Shown here piece by piece: positions 39,201 through 47,309 of a stretch of DNA of 51,669 nucleotides. Numbering within the stretch: position 1 is the first letter of the stretch; every line of letters starts with the position of its first letter. The DNA is taken from the NCBI GenBank assembly GCA_900768535.1, contig CAAGDE010000066.1, positions 1 through 51,669 of the forward strand. The letters are read 5' to 3'. This DNA is from Clostridia bacterium (GTDB lineage: Bacteria; Bacillota; Clostridia; Oscillospirales; CAG-272). A program made the translations under genes and the position numbers. The notes below the pieces were generated by a model, which was not told the origin of the DNA, did no database searches, and worked only from the letters and a program-made list of their open reading frames with translations.

Positions 39201-40467
39201 ATCCGCGCTTCTCCGGGAGCATTACTATGAGGTCATCCACCGCAGCGGGCTTCCGGTTTACGTGTTTCCGAAGAAGCTGACCGCGACCTATGCCATCCTG
39301 TCCGCGCGTTACGGGGCAATGGATACCTCCTTCCGGACGCCGGAGGGGGAGCTGCTCACCGTTCCGGACGGCGTGGCGCACTTTTTGGAGCATAAGCTGT
39401 TCGAAAATCCGGACGGGAGTGATTCCTTTGCGAAATTTTCCGCCTGCGGTGCCGATGCCAATGCCTACACGACCTCCAACCGCACGGCGTATCTGTTCAG
39501 CTGTACCGAGCATTTTGCCGATGCGCTGACCGAGCTGCTGACCTTTGTCACCACGCCGTATTTCACGCCGGAGACCGTCCGCAAGGAGCAGGGGATCATT
39601 GCCGAGGAGATCCGGATGTACGATGACAGCCCGTGGGATCGGTGCTTCCAGCAGCTGATGGAGTCGATGTACACCGTCTGCGGCATCCGCAAGAACATTT
39701 GCGGGAGCGAGCAGTCAATCGCGGAAATCACCGACAGCCTGCTGCACATCTGCTACCGGACGTTTTACCGGCTCTCCAACATGGCGCTTGTGGTGTGCGG
39801 GGACGTGACGCCGGAGGAGGTGCTTGCCGTTTGCGACCGGGTTCTGCCGGCGCACGCGGAGGTGTCCCCGGTTGTCCGTGTGGAGCAGAAAGAGCCGGAG
39901 GCGGTCGGCAAGCCCTACGCCGAGGTGCGGATGCAGGTCTCCAAGCCGATCTTCACCCTGGGATTCAAGGATCCGGTCCTGCCCGCCGGCGCCGGGGAGC
40001 GCGAGCGGCGCTATGTAGCCATGAATCTGTTGGACGAGGCGGTCTTTTCCCGTGCCGGAGCGCTCTACAGCACCCTGTTTGAGGAAGGACTTCTGACTGC
40101 ATCCTATTCCTACAGCTATTCCAACACCGACCGCTGTGCTTTTCACACGGTGTCCGGAGAGGGGAACGATCCCCGGCTGATCGAAGCGCGGATTGTGTCC
40201 TGCCTGGAGGAGCTGGCGGTGACCGGAATTGCGCCAGAGGAGGTGGAGCGTGCCCGGCGCGTCCTTTACTCGGACGAACTGCAGAGCTACGATTCCACCG
40301 AGGAGATTGCGAACGAGCTGCTCTCCTATCTGTTTGACGGTGCGGATCTGTTCTCCCAGCCGGCGCTGATTCAGAGCATTACGGCGGAGGAAGTGAACGC
40401 ACTGCTTCCCACACTTCTGCGCCCGGATTGCCGGAGCCTTTCCGTGGTACTTCCGATGGAGGAATAA
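39181..40467 (+). CDS. ymfH: M16-family zinc peptidase YmfH
   Basis: ATG 39181 (or 39187) follows GAGAGGAGGGG. The 428-residue protein has the inverted zinc motif HFLEH at 67-71 and the downstream glutamate region QGIIAEEIRMYDD (E142/E143), with SADANAYTTSNRTAY-like substrate-groove sequence and a second M16 domain ending near 428. It is the active partner of the preceding YfmF-like protein. A promoter is not needed, given the overlap. Confidence 0.92.
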   Translation: MTMKEFKSALLREHYYEVIHRSGLPVYVFPKKLTATYAILSARYGAMDTSFRTPEGELLTVPDGVAHFLEHKLFENPDGSDSFAKFSACGADANAYTTSNRTAYLFSCTEHFADALTELLTFVTTPYFTPETVRKEQGIIAEEIRMYDDSPWDRCFQQLMESMYTVCGIRKNICGSEQSIAEITDSLLHICYRTFYRLSNMALVVCGDVTPEEVLAVCDRVLPAHAEVSPVVRVEQKEPEAVGKPYAEVRMQVSKPIFTLGFKDPVLPAGAGERERRYVAMNLLDEAVFSRAGALYSTLFEEGLLTASYSYSYSNTDRCAFHTVSGEGNDPRLIEARIVSCLEELAVTGIAPEEVERARRVLYSDELQSYDSTEEIANELLSYLFDGADLFSQPALIQSITAEEVNALLPTLLRPDCRSLSVVLPMEE

Positions 40468-40503
40468 CAAAAAGCAGGTTACTGATTTCCGGAGAAGGTA
40501 AAG

Positions 40504-41106
40504 ATGAATGATGTGAGCAGGCATTACGATGCATTGATTGATGAAAATAACGATCCGGTTCATGATCCCAAGCCGTTGAAGGAATATATGGAAAAATGGG
40601 ACGGATCGCGGTTTCTTGAAAGTATGAACCTTGATAAAAACAAAACGGTGCTGGAAATCGGGATTGGAACCGGGCGTATTGCGATGAAAACGGCACCTCT
40701 TTGTAAGTGCTTATACGGGATAGATATTTCAGAAAAAACCATACAGAGGGCATCGGATCATTTATCGGCATATCGGAATATCAAACTGATTTGCGGAGAT
40801 TTTATGACATATGAATTCAACGAACAATTCGATGTCATATACGCATCGTTGACTTTTATGCACATAGAGGATAAAAAAACCGCGATTCAGAAGGTCTCTT
40901 CTCTGCTGCATGACACGGGGCTGTTTGTGTTGTCAATTGACAAAAACCAAGACCGCTTTATTGATATGGGAACAAGAAAGATTAAAGTTTATCCCGACAA
41001 TCCAACGGATATATGCAGTTGCATTTTGAATGCCGATCTGAGTCCGGTCAATCAGTTTGAGGTTGATCATGCGTATATCATGGTCAGTAAAAAAGGCTCC
41101 CTTTAA
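40504..41106 (+). CDS. Class I SAM-dependent methyltransferase, AT-richer than its neighbours
   Basis: The 200-residue protein has motif I VLEIGIGTGR (49-58), then YGIDISEKTI, ICGDFMTYEF and DVIYASLTFMHIEDK, the Rossmann-fold methyltransferase series; the substrate is not evident. Codon use and base composition are visibly more AT-rich (many AAA, ATA, GAT codons) than in the GC-rich genes on both sides, which suggests recent acquisition. The start follows GGAGAAGGT about 36 bp after ymfH. Its stop codon lies inside the loop of a convergent terminator hairpin. Confidence 0.85.
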   Translation: MNDVSRHYDALIDENNDPVHDPKPLKEYMEKWDGSRFLESMNLDKNKTVLEIGIGTGRIAMKTAPLCKCLYGIDISEKTIQRASDHLSAYRNIKLICGDFMTYEFNEQFDVIYASLTFMHIEDKKTAIQKVSSLLHDTGLFVLSIDKNQDRFIDMGTRKIKVYPDNPTDICSCILNADLSPVNQFEVDHAYIMVSKKGSL

Positions 41107-41116
41107 CGGGGAGCCT
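41094..41116 (-). terminator. Terminator of the ABC transporter operon (minus strand)
   Basis: AGGCTCCC (41094-41101) and GGGAGCCT (41109-41116) form an 8-bp stem followed on the minus strand by TTTTTTACTG. It overlaps the end of the convergent methyltransferase gene. Confidence 0.75.
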
Positions 41117-41138
41117 GCAATCAATTCAGCTTGTCTGA

Positions 41139-41182
41139 CAGTCTCTGCTCAGGGCATCATGCCCGGCAGGGACTGCTTTTTT
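41139..41182 (+). terminator. Terminator of the methyltransferase gene (plus strand)
   Basis: CAGTCTCTGC (41139-41148) pairs with GCAGGGACTG (41166-41175) through one G-U. An inner GGGCATCATGCCC hairpin extends it, and CTTTTTT follows. Confidence 0.8.
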
Positions 41183-41190
41183 GTGTCTTT

Positions 41191-41994
41191 TCAGTTATCC
41201 TTTTTCATCTGCTGTCGGAATATGACAAAGGAGAGGACAATTGCGGCGGCGAGGTAGAGCAGGACGGTCACAAGCCCCAGCTTCGCGGTTTTGTCAAATG
41301 AATAGGAGAAAAGCATCATGCAAAAGCCTTCCGATACGGCATACGAGGCATCAGTGGCAATCCGCCCCAGAATGACGCTGGGGTAGAAGGGGAGACAGCG
41401 GCAGAAGGTTTCAAACGATCCCATGGTTTCCAGCGGCATCCACGCACCGCCGAGAATGCCGGACGCCGAAATGAAGACCGAGGTGATGCCGGGCGCACTC
41501 TTGTCGCTCAGGAGCGCACCGAACAGAATGCCGAGGAACACGCAGAAGAGCAGGATCGGCAGCTGTGTGAGGATCAGCAGCATCGCCGAACCGAAGGAGA
41601 AATACGCTGCCCCGACGATCCGGGAAAGCACCGCGCCCGCTCCGACGCAGACGAACGCCTGCGCAATGCCGATGACAACTGCCGGAATCGCGTAGCCCAG
41701 CACAAACTGCCACGCGCGCAGGGGAGAGGCGTAGAGCCGACGCAGCAGAGCGGTGCTCTTGTCGCGCGAGACCAGCAGGCTCATGGTCAGCATGACAAAG
41801 GTAAAGGAGAACATCATCACGCCCGGAACCAGGAATGCCGGACGGAAGGTGTGGGACCCAACGCCGGAGTAGCGGTTGATGACCTGAAACAGGGCAAGCA
41901 TGGCAACCGGGAAGCCGAGACAGAAAATGTACAGCACCGGGTCACGCACGGTTTCCAGCGCGTTCCGCCGGGCAAAAATCAGTGTTTTTTTCAT
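41191..41994 (-). CDS. ABC-2-type transporter permease
   Basis: The 267-residue protein has six predicted membrane helices with the ABC-2 pattern: a cytoplasmic start MKKTLIFARRNALETVRDPVL, LVPGVMMFSFTFVMLTMSLLVSRDK-like helix 2 region, LRRLYASPLRAWQFVLGY, and the FISASGILGGAWMPLE segment typical of drug or lipid exporters. Its ATG overlaps the ATPase stop by 4 bp. It forms an exporter with the upstream ATPase under TetR control. Confidence 0.9.
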   Translation of the reverse strand: MKKTLIFARRNALETVRDPVLYIFCLGFPVAMLALFQVINRYSGVGSHTFRPAFLVPGVMMFSFTFVMLTMSLLVSRDKSTALLRRLYASPLRAWQFVLGYAIPAVVIGIAQAFVCVGAGAVLSRIVGAAYFSFGSAMLLILTQLPILLFCVFLGILFGALLSDKSAPGITSVFISASGILGGAWMPLETMGSFETFCRCLPFYPSVILGRIATDASYAVSEGFCMMLFSYSFDKTAKLGLVTVLLYLAAAIVLSFVIFRQQMKKDN

Positions 41995-42719
41995 GATGCC
42001 GACACGCCTCCTTCCACCACCGCGACAAATGCGTCCTCAAACGAGTCCTTTCCCGTCCGTGCCTTGATTTCCGCCACACTGCCGGTTTCCAGAAGATGCC
42101 CCGACGAAAGGATTGCCACCCGGTCGCAGAGCGCTTCGATCTCCTCCAGATAGTGACTGGTCAGTACGACGGTGATCTTTCCCTTCAGTGCCCGGATGAT
42201 CTCCCACAGCTCGCGCCGGGCAAGAACGTCCAGTCCCAGGGTCGGTTCATCGAGGAACAGCACCTGCGGCTCGGATACCAGCGCCAGCGCAACGGAAAGC
42301 CGCCGTCCCCAGCCGCCGGAGAGCGTTTTGGCACGCCGTCCGAGAACGGTCTCCAGGTGGAAGGTCCGGACAATCCGCTGCAGCCGCTCCTCGTCCTTCT
42401 TTCCGTAGACCGCCGCAAAGAAGCGGAGATTTTCCATCACCGTCAGGTTCGGCGCAATGGCGGTCTCCTGCGGGGAAACGGCGATGATTTCCTTGATTTT
42501 TTCCAGGTCGCGCGGAACGGACAGCCCCGCAACGCTTGCTTCCCCGGCGGTTTTGGAAACCAGACCGGAGAGGATTTTGATGAGCGTGGTTTTTCCCGCC
42601 CCGTTGACCCCCAGCAGACCGAACAGCTCTCCCTTTTGAACCGTCAGGCTGACCCGGTCGAGCGCCCGCACGTCACGGTAGTCCTTGCAGAGGTCGGTAA
42701 TGACAATGCTTTCATTCAT
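41991..42719 (-). CDS. ABC transporter ATP-binding protein
   Basis: The start is ATG 42719, overlapping the TetR gene end. The 242-residue protein has Walker A GVNGAGKTT (37-45), the Q-loop VSPQ (81-84), the signature LSGGWGRR (133-140, with Trp-Gly in place of the common xQ), Walker B VLFLDEPT (153-160) and the switch histidine in TSHYLEE. It pairs with the downstream ABC-2 permease, probably as a drug or lipid exporter. Confidence 0.94.
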   Translation of the reverse strand: MNESIVITDLCKDYRDVRALDRVSLTVQKGELFGLLGVNGAGKTTLIKILSGLVSKTAGEASVAGLSVPRDLEKIKEIIAVSPQETAIAPNLTVMENLRFFAAVYGKKDEERLQRIVRTFHLETVLGRRAKTLSGGWGRRLSVALALVSEPQVLFLDEPTLGLDVLARRELWEIIRALKGKITVVLTSHYLEEIEALCDRVAILSSGHLLETGSVAEIKARTGKDSFEDAFVAVVEGGVSAS

Positions 42720-43278
42720 TTCGGTTGTCCATCTCCTTATAATACCGTTTGAGTGCTTCGAATTCATCGTTGAGCATCCTGCGGATGTCCTCCCATTTTG
42801 GCGACATGAATCCGTAAACCAGCTGGACCGCAATGCCGTACATGAAAAACCATGTGGCATAGTAGAAGCGCTTTGCCACCGAGCGGGAGCGGTAGCCGCC
42901 CGCCTGCATGATCCCCGTAACCGTTGCGTCAATGAACGCGCGGTCGCCCTCGGTGTTCCGGAAGGGATTTTCGAAGTAGACGAAGCGGAACAGGTTCGGT
43001 TTTTCGTAAACGAACCGCAGAAAGCCGAGCGTTGCCCGCAGAAAAAGCGTTTCCTCCGGCTCCCTTGCGATGTAGTCCTCCTGTATCATGCGACAGCGCT
43101 CCAGCAGCTCCCCGCGCAGGTCGTCCATGCCCGCAAAGGAGAGATAGATGGGCTGCGTGGAACAGCCGAGCCGTTTTGCCAGGGACCGTGCGTTCAGCGC
43201 GCCGGAGCCTTCCGTCTCCAGCAGCTCCATCGCGCAGGAGAGGATGACCTCCCGCGGAACGGTTTTTCGTGCCGGCAT
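42712..43278 (-). CDS. TetR/AcrR-family transcriptional regulator
   Basis: ATG 43278 follows GGAGGTTCT. The 188-residue protein has an N-terminal HTH (VPREVILSCAMELLETEGSGALNARSLAKRLGCSTQPIY-like, from residue 6) and a WHG-type C-terminal domain (FVYFENPFR). It is first in the operon TetR-ATPase-permease and overlaps the ATPase. Three ATAAC/GTTAT half-sites directly upstream (43292-43317) are likely its operator, which would give autoregulation and ligand-induced export. Confidence 0.9.
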   Translation of the reverse strand: MPARKTVPREVILSCAMELLETEGSGALNARSLAKRLGCSTQPIYLSFAGMDDLRGELLERCRMIQEDYIAREPEETLFLRATLGFLRFVYEKPNLFRFVYFENPFRNTEGDRAFIDATVTGIMQAGGYRSRSVAKRFYYATWFFMYGIAVQLVYGFMSPKWEDIRRMLNDEFEALKRYYKEMDNRNE

Positions 43279-43291
43279 AGAACCTCCAATC

Positions 43292-43317
43292 ATAACACTT
43301 GTTATTGTTCGTATAAC
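43292..43317 (-). promoter_or_regulatory. Operator-like site of the TetR operon
   Basis: ATAAC-N4-GTTAT (43292-43305) and the overlapping GTTAT-N7-ATAAC (43301-43317) give three half-sites sharing the middle one, 14 bp before the TetR start codon. Confidence 0.6.
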
Positions 43318-43445
43318 AGTATACCACACCGCGCGGGATTTGTCAAGGGGGGAGAGGAAAAAATGTGCGGAAGAAGGAAGGATAAAAAAATCGGCTGTCA
43401 GTCCCCCGTATGCGCTCTTTGCATTTCCTTCGTGAACGGGTCACC

Positions 43446-43494
43446 GGAAAAAAGAAAATCCGAACCCCAAATCCATCCGGATCAGGTTCGGATT
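43446..43494 (-). terminator. Terminator downstream of tRNA-Leu
   Basis: On the minus strand the 10-bp stem AATCCGAACC/GGTTCGGATT (43494-43485 with 43466-43457) is followed by TTCTTTTTTC. Confidence 0.85.
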
Positions 43495-43503
43495 CTTCCT
43501 GTT

Positions 43504-43588
43504 TGGTGCGGGAAACGGGACTTGAACCCGTACGGTGTGAACCACACGCCCCTCAAACGTGCGCGTCTGCCAGTTCCGCCACTCCCGC
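43504..43588 (-). tRNA. tRNA-Leu (anticodon GAG)
   Basis: The minus strand reads GCGGGAG as the acceptor 5' strand, a D-arm (TGGCGGAACTGGCAGACGC), an anticodon stem-loop CACGT-TTGAGGG-GCGTG with anticodon GAG, a long variable arm, the T-arm GGGTTCAAGTCCC, and the pairing acceptor strand TTCCCGC followed by A and encoded CCA (43506-43504). The closing anticodon pair is U-G. It decodes CUC/CUU leucine. It has its own promoter and terminator. Confidence 0.95.
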
Positions 43589-43614
43589 GCATTGCTCGAT
43601 GCGCAACATATACT

Positions 43615-43642
43615 ATTATACTCTTTTTTTCGAAAATGTCAA
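43615..43642 (-). promoter_or_regulatory. SigA promoter of tRNA-Leu
   Basis: Consensus TTGACA (minus strand, 43642-43637) and TATAAT (43620-43615) are 16 bp apart and about 27 bp before the mature 5' end. Confidence 0.88.
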
Positions 43643-43693
43643 GTCCTTTTTCAAAAAAAATCCGGTCTTTACAGAAAATCTTTTTATTTTCCC

Positions 43694-43722
43694 TTGCAAA
43701 TCCGGCGCTTTGCTGGTATAAT
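43694..43722 (+). promoter_or_regulatory. SigA promoter of the NusG-II/Gx/ApbE operon
   Basis: TTGCAA (43694-43699) and TATAAT (43717-43722) are 17 bp apart, 34 bp before the first start codon. Confidence 0.82.
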
Positions 43723-43756
43723 ATTTTGGTAAGCATTTTTCGGGGGAGGTGAGGGC

Positions 43757-44146
43757 TTGTTTCGCACACGTTTTTCGGCAGCGGACGGGGTTGTCATCCT
43801 GCTGGTTCTGCTGCTTGGCGCCCTGCCGTTTTTGGCGCACCTGATTCCCGCCTCGGATGCTTCCGCCGGAGAATGGCTGATTCTGCACACGCCGGAGGGG
43901 GAAACCGCGTACCCGCTCTCCTCCGACCGGGAGATTTCCGTCACGTCGGGCGGGATTACCCTGACTGTCCGGATCCGCGACGGTCGCGCCTGCGTGGCGG
44001 AATCGACCTGCCCGGACAAATACTGCCGGAACACCGGTTGGATTTCCCGCGTGGGGGAGACGGTGATCTGTGCGCCGGCTTCCGTCCGCCTGACCGTGAC
44101 CGACAGAAAAGGAGGTGACGGCGATGCCGATGCTGTCATCGGATAG
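43757..44146 (+). CDS. NusG domain II-containing membrane-anchored protein
   Basis: TTG 43757 is the best start, behind GGGGGAGGTGAGG; no ATG is available. The 129-residue protein has one N-terminal membrane helix (about 10-30). A small extracytoplasmic domain with ESTCPDKYCRNTGWI and ETVICAP follows, the cysteine pair typical of NusG-II proteins encoded beside ApbE and Gx transporters. In Listeria-type flavin electron-transfer loci a protein of this kind is called EetA. The equivalence here is by resemblance and neighbourhood, not proven. Confidence 0.82.
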   Translation: MFRTRFSAADGVVILLVLLLGALPFLAHLIPASDASAGEWLILHTPEGETAYPLSSDREISVTSGGITLTVRIRDGRACVAESTCPDKYCRNTGWISRVGETVICAPASVRLTVTDRKGGDGDADAVIG

Positions 44147-44702
44147 AAAAAAGTACGCCTCGGCGCACCGTGTCGCCATGGATGCGGCACTCCTGGCGGC
44201 GGCGCTGATGCTTTCCTACCTGGAGCATCTGATTCCGCTTGGTTCGCTGATTGCCGTTCCCGGCTTCAAGCCCGGCTTTGCAAACATCGTCACCGTGCTT
44301 GCCTTCTCCCTGCTGTCTCCGTGGGATGCGTTTGCCGTATCCATGCTCCGTGTCGGAATCACGGGGGTGCTGTTCGGATCGCTGACAACCTTCCTCTTTT
44401 CCTTTGGCGGCGCGTGCTTTGCGTTCCTTGGCTTGCTGCTCTCGCGGCTGTGCTTGCGCCGGTGTAGCTATATCGGGGTGTCGGTGCTCTGCGCCGCCAT
44501 GCACAACCTGGGGCAGCTGCTCGTTCTTGCGGGGATGGTTTTTATCCCGAACCGGAGCACGGGAGCCATTCTTGCCGTTCCTGCCAGCATCCTGCCCTTT
44601 CTGCTGCCGGCGGCAGTCGTTTGCGGGGTGCTGACCGGCATCCTTCTCAATTTGCTTGCACCGCGCATGGAAGGGAGACTGCAGACATGGAAAAACGCAT
44701 GA
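44124..44702 (+). CDS. Gx transporter family (heptaprenyl diphosphate synthase component I-like) membrane protein
   Basis: ATG 44124 follows AAAGGAGGTGA. The 192-residue protein has five to six hydrophobic helices and the conserved MLSYLEHLIPLGSLI, GFKPGFANIVTV and HNLGQLL motifs of the Gx/ECF-S-like family (Hpre_diP_synt_I). Homologues beside ApbE are thought to take part in flavin- or quinone-linked electron-transfer systems (EetB in Listeria). It overlaps both neighbours, so the three genes are one operon. Confidence 0.85.
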   Translation: MPMLSSDRKKYASAHRVAMDAALLAAALMLSYLEHLIPLGSLIAVPGFKPGFANIVTVLAFSLLSPWDAFAVSMLRVGITGVLFGSLTTFLFSFGGACFAFLGLLLSRLCLRRCSYIGVSVLCAAMHNLGQLLVLAGMVFIPNRSTGAILAVPASILPFLLPAAVVCGVLTGILLNLLAPRMEGRLQTWKNA

Positions 44703-45679
44703 CGTGCGGGGCTCTGTCCCTTCTGCTTCTGCTGTTCTGTCTGCCCGCCTGCAGGGGAGAGGACAAGCGGACCGATGCATTTTACGGGATGGGCACGCCG
44801 GTTTCCGTGACCCTGTACGGTACGGAGGATGCGGCGGCGGAGGGCTTTGCGCTGGTGCGGTCGACCGTGGCGGAGCTGGACGCGCTGTGGTCTTTGAAAT
44901 TGGCGGACAGCGACATTTCCCGGCTGAACCGGTCGGATACCGGCATCTCCGATGCGGACGGGCGGACTGCTTCGCTCATCGGGCAGGCGGTCACGCTGTC
45001 TGATAAGACCGGCGGATGCTTTGACGTGACGCTTGCCGCGCTTTCGGCACTGTGGCAGGAATGCGGGGAGGAGAACCGCCTGCCGACCGAAGGAGAGCTG
45101 GCAGAGCGCCTGGCGCCGGTCGGAACATCGAAGCTGCGTGTTGACGGAACCGCCGTCGCCAAAGCCGCGGGACAGCAGATCGATCTCGGCGCCATTGCAA
45201 AGGGCGCGGCGATCTCGTACCTGACCGCTCTGCTCTCGGCAACGGAGGGGCTGTCCGGCGGGCTGATTTCCATGGGCAGCTGTGTCGGGGGCTTCGGTGT
45301 GAAGCCGGACGGCTCCGCTTTCCGCATCTCGGTCCGTGACCCAAAATCGCAGACCGGAACGGTGGGGACGCTTTCCCTTGACGCCGGGCAGGTGCTGTCC
45401 GTCTCCGGGGATTACGAGCGCTTCGTGACAATCGGCGGGAAGCGCTACCATCACATTCTGGATCCGAAAACCGGGTACCCGACAGAGAGCGGGCTTTCCT
45501 CGGTTGCGGTCATCACGCAGGACGGCGCGACTGCCGATGCGCTCTCCACCGCCTTTCTGGTGATGGGGGAGGCGGCAGCTCTGGCATTTTATCGCGCGGG
45601 GACAATTCCCTTTGAAGCGGTTCTCATCCGCTCGGACGGGACAGTCGTCTGTACGGATGCCGCCCGTTTCCGGCAGTAA
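44687..45679 (+). CDS. apbE: FAD:protein FMN transferase (ApbE family lipoprotein)
   Basis: The 330-residue protein begins MEKRMTCGALSLLLLLFCLPAC, a lipoprotein signal with lipobox PAC, so it acts outside the membrane. ApbE motifs are present: MGTPVSVTLYG, GGCFDVTLAAL, DLGAIAKGAA, ISMGSCVGGFG and HHILDPKTGYP, followed by the ATADALSTAF metal-site segment. ApbE covalently attaches FMN to threonine in target proteins. The N-G motif is changed to G-S-C in ISMGSCV, which may matter for activity. No flavinylation target is encoded in this window. Confidence 0.93.
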   Translation: MEKRMTCGALSLLLLLFCLPACRGEDKRTDAFYGMGTPVSVTLYGTEDAAAEGFALVRSTVAELDALWSLKLADSDISRLNRSDTGISDADGRTASLIGQAVTLSDKTGGCFDVTLAALSALWQECGEENRLPTEGELAERLAPVGTSKLRVDGTAVAKAAGQQIDLGAIAKGAAISYLTALLSATEGLSGGLISMGSCVGGFGVKPDGSAFRISVRDPKSQTGTVGTLSLDAGQVLSVSGDYERFVTIGGKRYHHILDPKTGYPTESGLSSVAVITQDGATADALSTAFLVMGEAAALAFYRAGTIPFEAVLIRSDGTVVCTDAARFRQ

Positions 45680-45712
45680 GCAATGATTACCATACAATAA
45701 GAGGACAAAACA

Positions 45713-47296
45713 GTGAGCAATTTACGTGAAGAGATCAACCGGCGGCGGACGTTCGCCATCATTTCCCACCCGGATGCGGGCAAGACCACACTGACCGAAA
45801 AATTCCTGCTCTACGGCGGCGCCATTCAGACCGCCGGCTCGGTCAAGGGCAAGGCATCCGACCGCCACGCCGTATCCGACTGGATGGAGATGGAGAAGAA
45901 AAGAGGTATTTCCATCACTTCTTCGGTCATGCAGTTCGAGTACGAGGGCTACTGCATCAATATCCTGGATACCCCCGGGCATCAGGATTTCTCGGAGGAC
46001 ACCTACCGTACCCTGATGGCGGCGGACAGCGCGGTGATGGTCATTGACGCGGCAAAGGGCATTGAGCCGCAGACCCGCAAGCTGTTCCGCGTCTGCGCCA
46101 TGCGGCATATTCCGATTTTTACCTTTATCAACAAGCTGGACCACGAGGCGCGCGATCCGTTTGATCTGCTGGATGAGCTGGAAAAGGAGTTCGGCATCGG
46201 CACCTATCCGATGAACTGGCCCATCGGCTGCGGCGTGGATTTCAAGGGCGTCTACGACCGGGACGGGCACCGCATTCTCGCATTCGGGGATTCCCACCGC
46301 GGGCGTGACCGGCTCTCCGCCATTGACTGCGACATTGCCGACACCGAAAAGCTGGACAGCCTGATCGGCTCCTATGCCAGGGAATCGCTGACCGAGCAGG
46401 TGGAGCTTCTGGACGGTGCGTGCTTCGACTTTGACCTGGAAAAGGTACGTGCGGGAAAGCTCAGTCCGGTGTTCTTCGGCTCGGCGCTGAACAACTTCGG
46501 CGTGGAGTTCTTCCTGGAGCACTTCTTAAAGATGACCACCCCGCCCCTTCCGCGCGTTGCGGGGGACGAAACGGTCGATCCCTTCACCCCGTCCTTCTCG
46601 GCGTTCGTCTTTAAAATTCAGGCGAACATGAACAAAGCGCACCGCGACCGCATCGCCTTTCTGCGCATTGTCTCCGGAAAATTCGAGCGGGATACGGAAT
46701 ACTGTCACGTGCAGGCAGGCAAGGAGATCAAGCTCTCCCAGCCCCAGCAGATGATGGCGCAGGAGCGCGCCGGAATCACCGAGGCGTATGCGGGGGATAT
46801 CATCGGCGTGTTCGATCCCGGCATTTTCTCCATCGGCGACACGGTCTGCGCAAAGGATCATAAGGTGAAGTTCGAGGGCATCCCGACCTTCGCCCCGGAG
46901 TGCTTTGCCATGGTGGAGCAGACCGACAGCATGAAGCGCAAGCAGTTTGCCAAGGGGATGAATCAGATTGCGCAGGAGGGCGCGATTCAGATTTTCACCG
47001 AGCCGGGCGGCGGCTTGGAGCGCGTGTATGTCGGCGTGGTTGGAGAATTGCAGTTTGACGTGCTGGAATCGCGGATGAAGTCGGAATACGGTGTGACGTA
47101 CCGGCAGTATCCGCAGCCCTACCAGTATATCCGCCGCATTGCAAACGGTGCCGATCCCGCAAAGCTGCATCTTTTTGACGTCAAGTGGGTGCAGGACTTC
47201 CGCGGCAACAATTTCCTGCTGTTCAAAACCGAATGGCAGGTCTCGCACACCCTGGAGGACAATGCCGGACTGGAGCTGGTCGAGTTCGGACACTAA
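45713..47296 (+). CDS. prfC: Peptide chain release factor 3
   Basis: GTG 45713 follows AAGAGGA. The 527-residue protein is a translational GTPase with HPDAGKTT (19-26), ITSSVMQFEY, DTPGHQDFSEDTYRTL and NKLD near 142. The RF3-specific tail includes YRQYPQPYQYIR. RF3 recycles RF1/RF2 after termination. It stands alone and begins 33 bp after apbE. Confidence 0.95.
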   Translation: MSNLREEINRRRTFAIISHPDAGKTTLTEKFLLYGGAIQTAGSVKGKASDRHAVSDWMEMEKKRGISITSSVMQFEYEGYCINILDTPGHQDFSEDTYRTLMAADSAVMVIDAAKGIEPQTRKLFRVCAMRHIPIFTFINKLDHEARDPFDLLDELEKEFGIGTYPMNWPIGCGVDFKGVYDRDGHRILAFGDSHRGRDRLSAIDCDIADTEKLDSLIGSYARESLTEQVELLDGACFDFDLEKVRAGKLSPVFFGSALNNFGVEFFLEHFLKMTTPPLPRVAGDETVDPFTPSFSAFVFKIQANMNKAHRDRIAFLRIVSGKFERDTEYCHVQAGKEIKLSQPQQMMAQERAGITEAYAGDIIGVFDPGIFSIGDTVCAKDHKVKFEGIPTFAPECFAMVEQTDSMKRKQFAKGMNQIAQEGAIQIFTEPGGGLERVYVGVVGELQFDVLESRMKSEYGVTYRQYPQPYQYIRRIANGADPAKLHLFDVKWVQDFRGNNFLLFKTEWQVSHTLEDNAGLELVEFGH

Positions 47297-47309
47297 TTTG
47301 AGGTAACCC

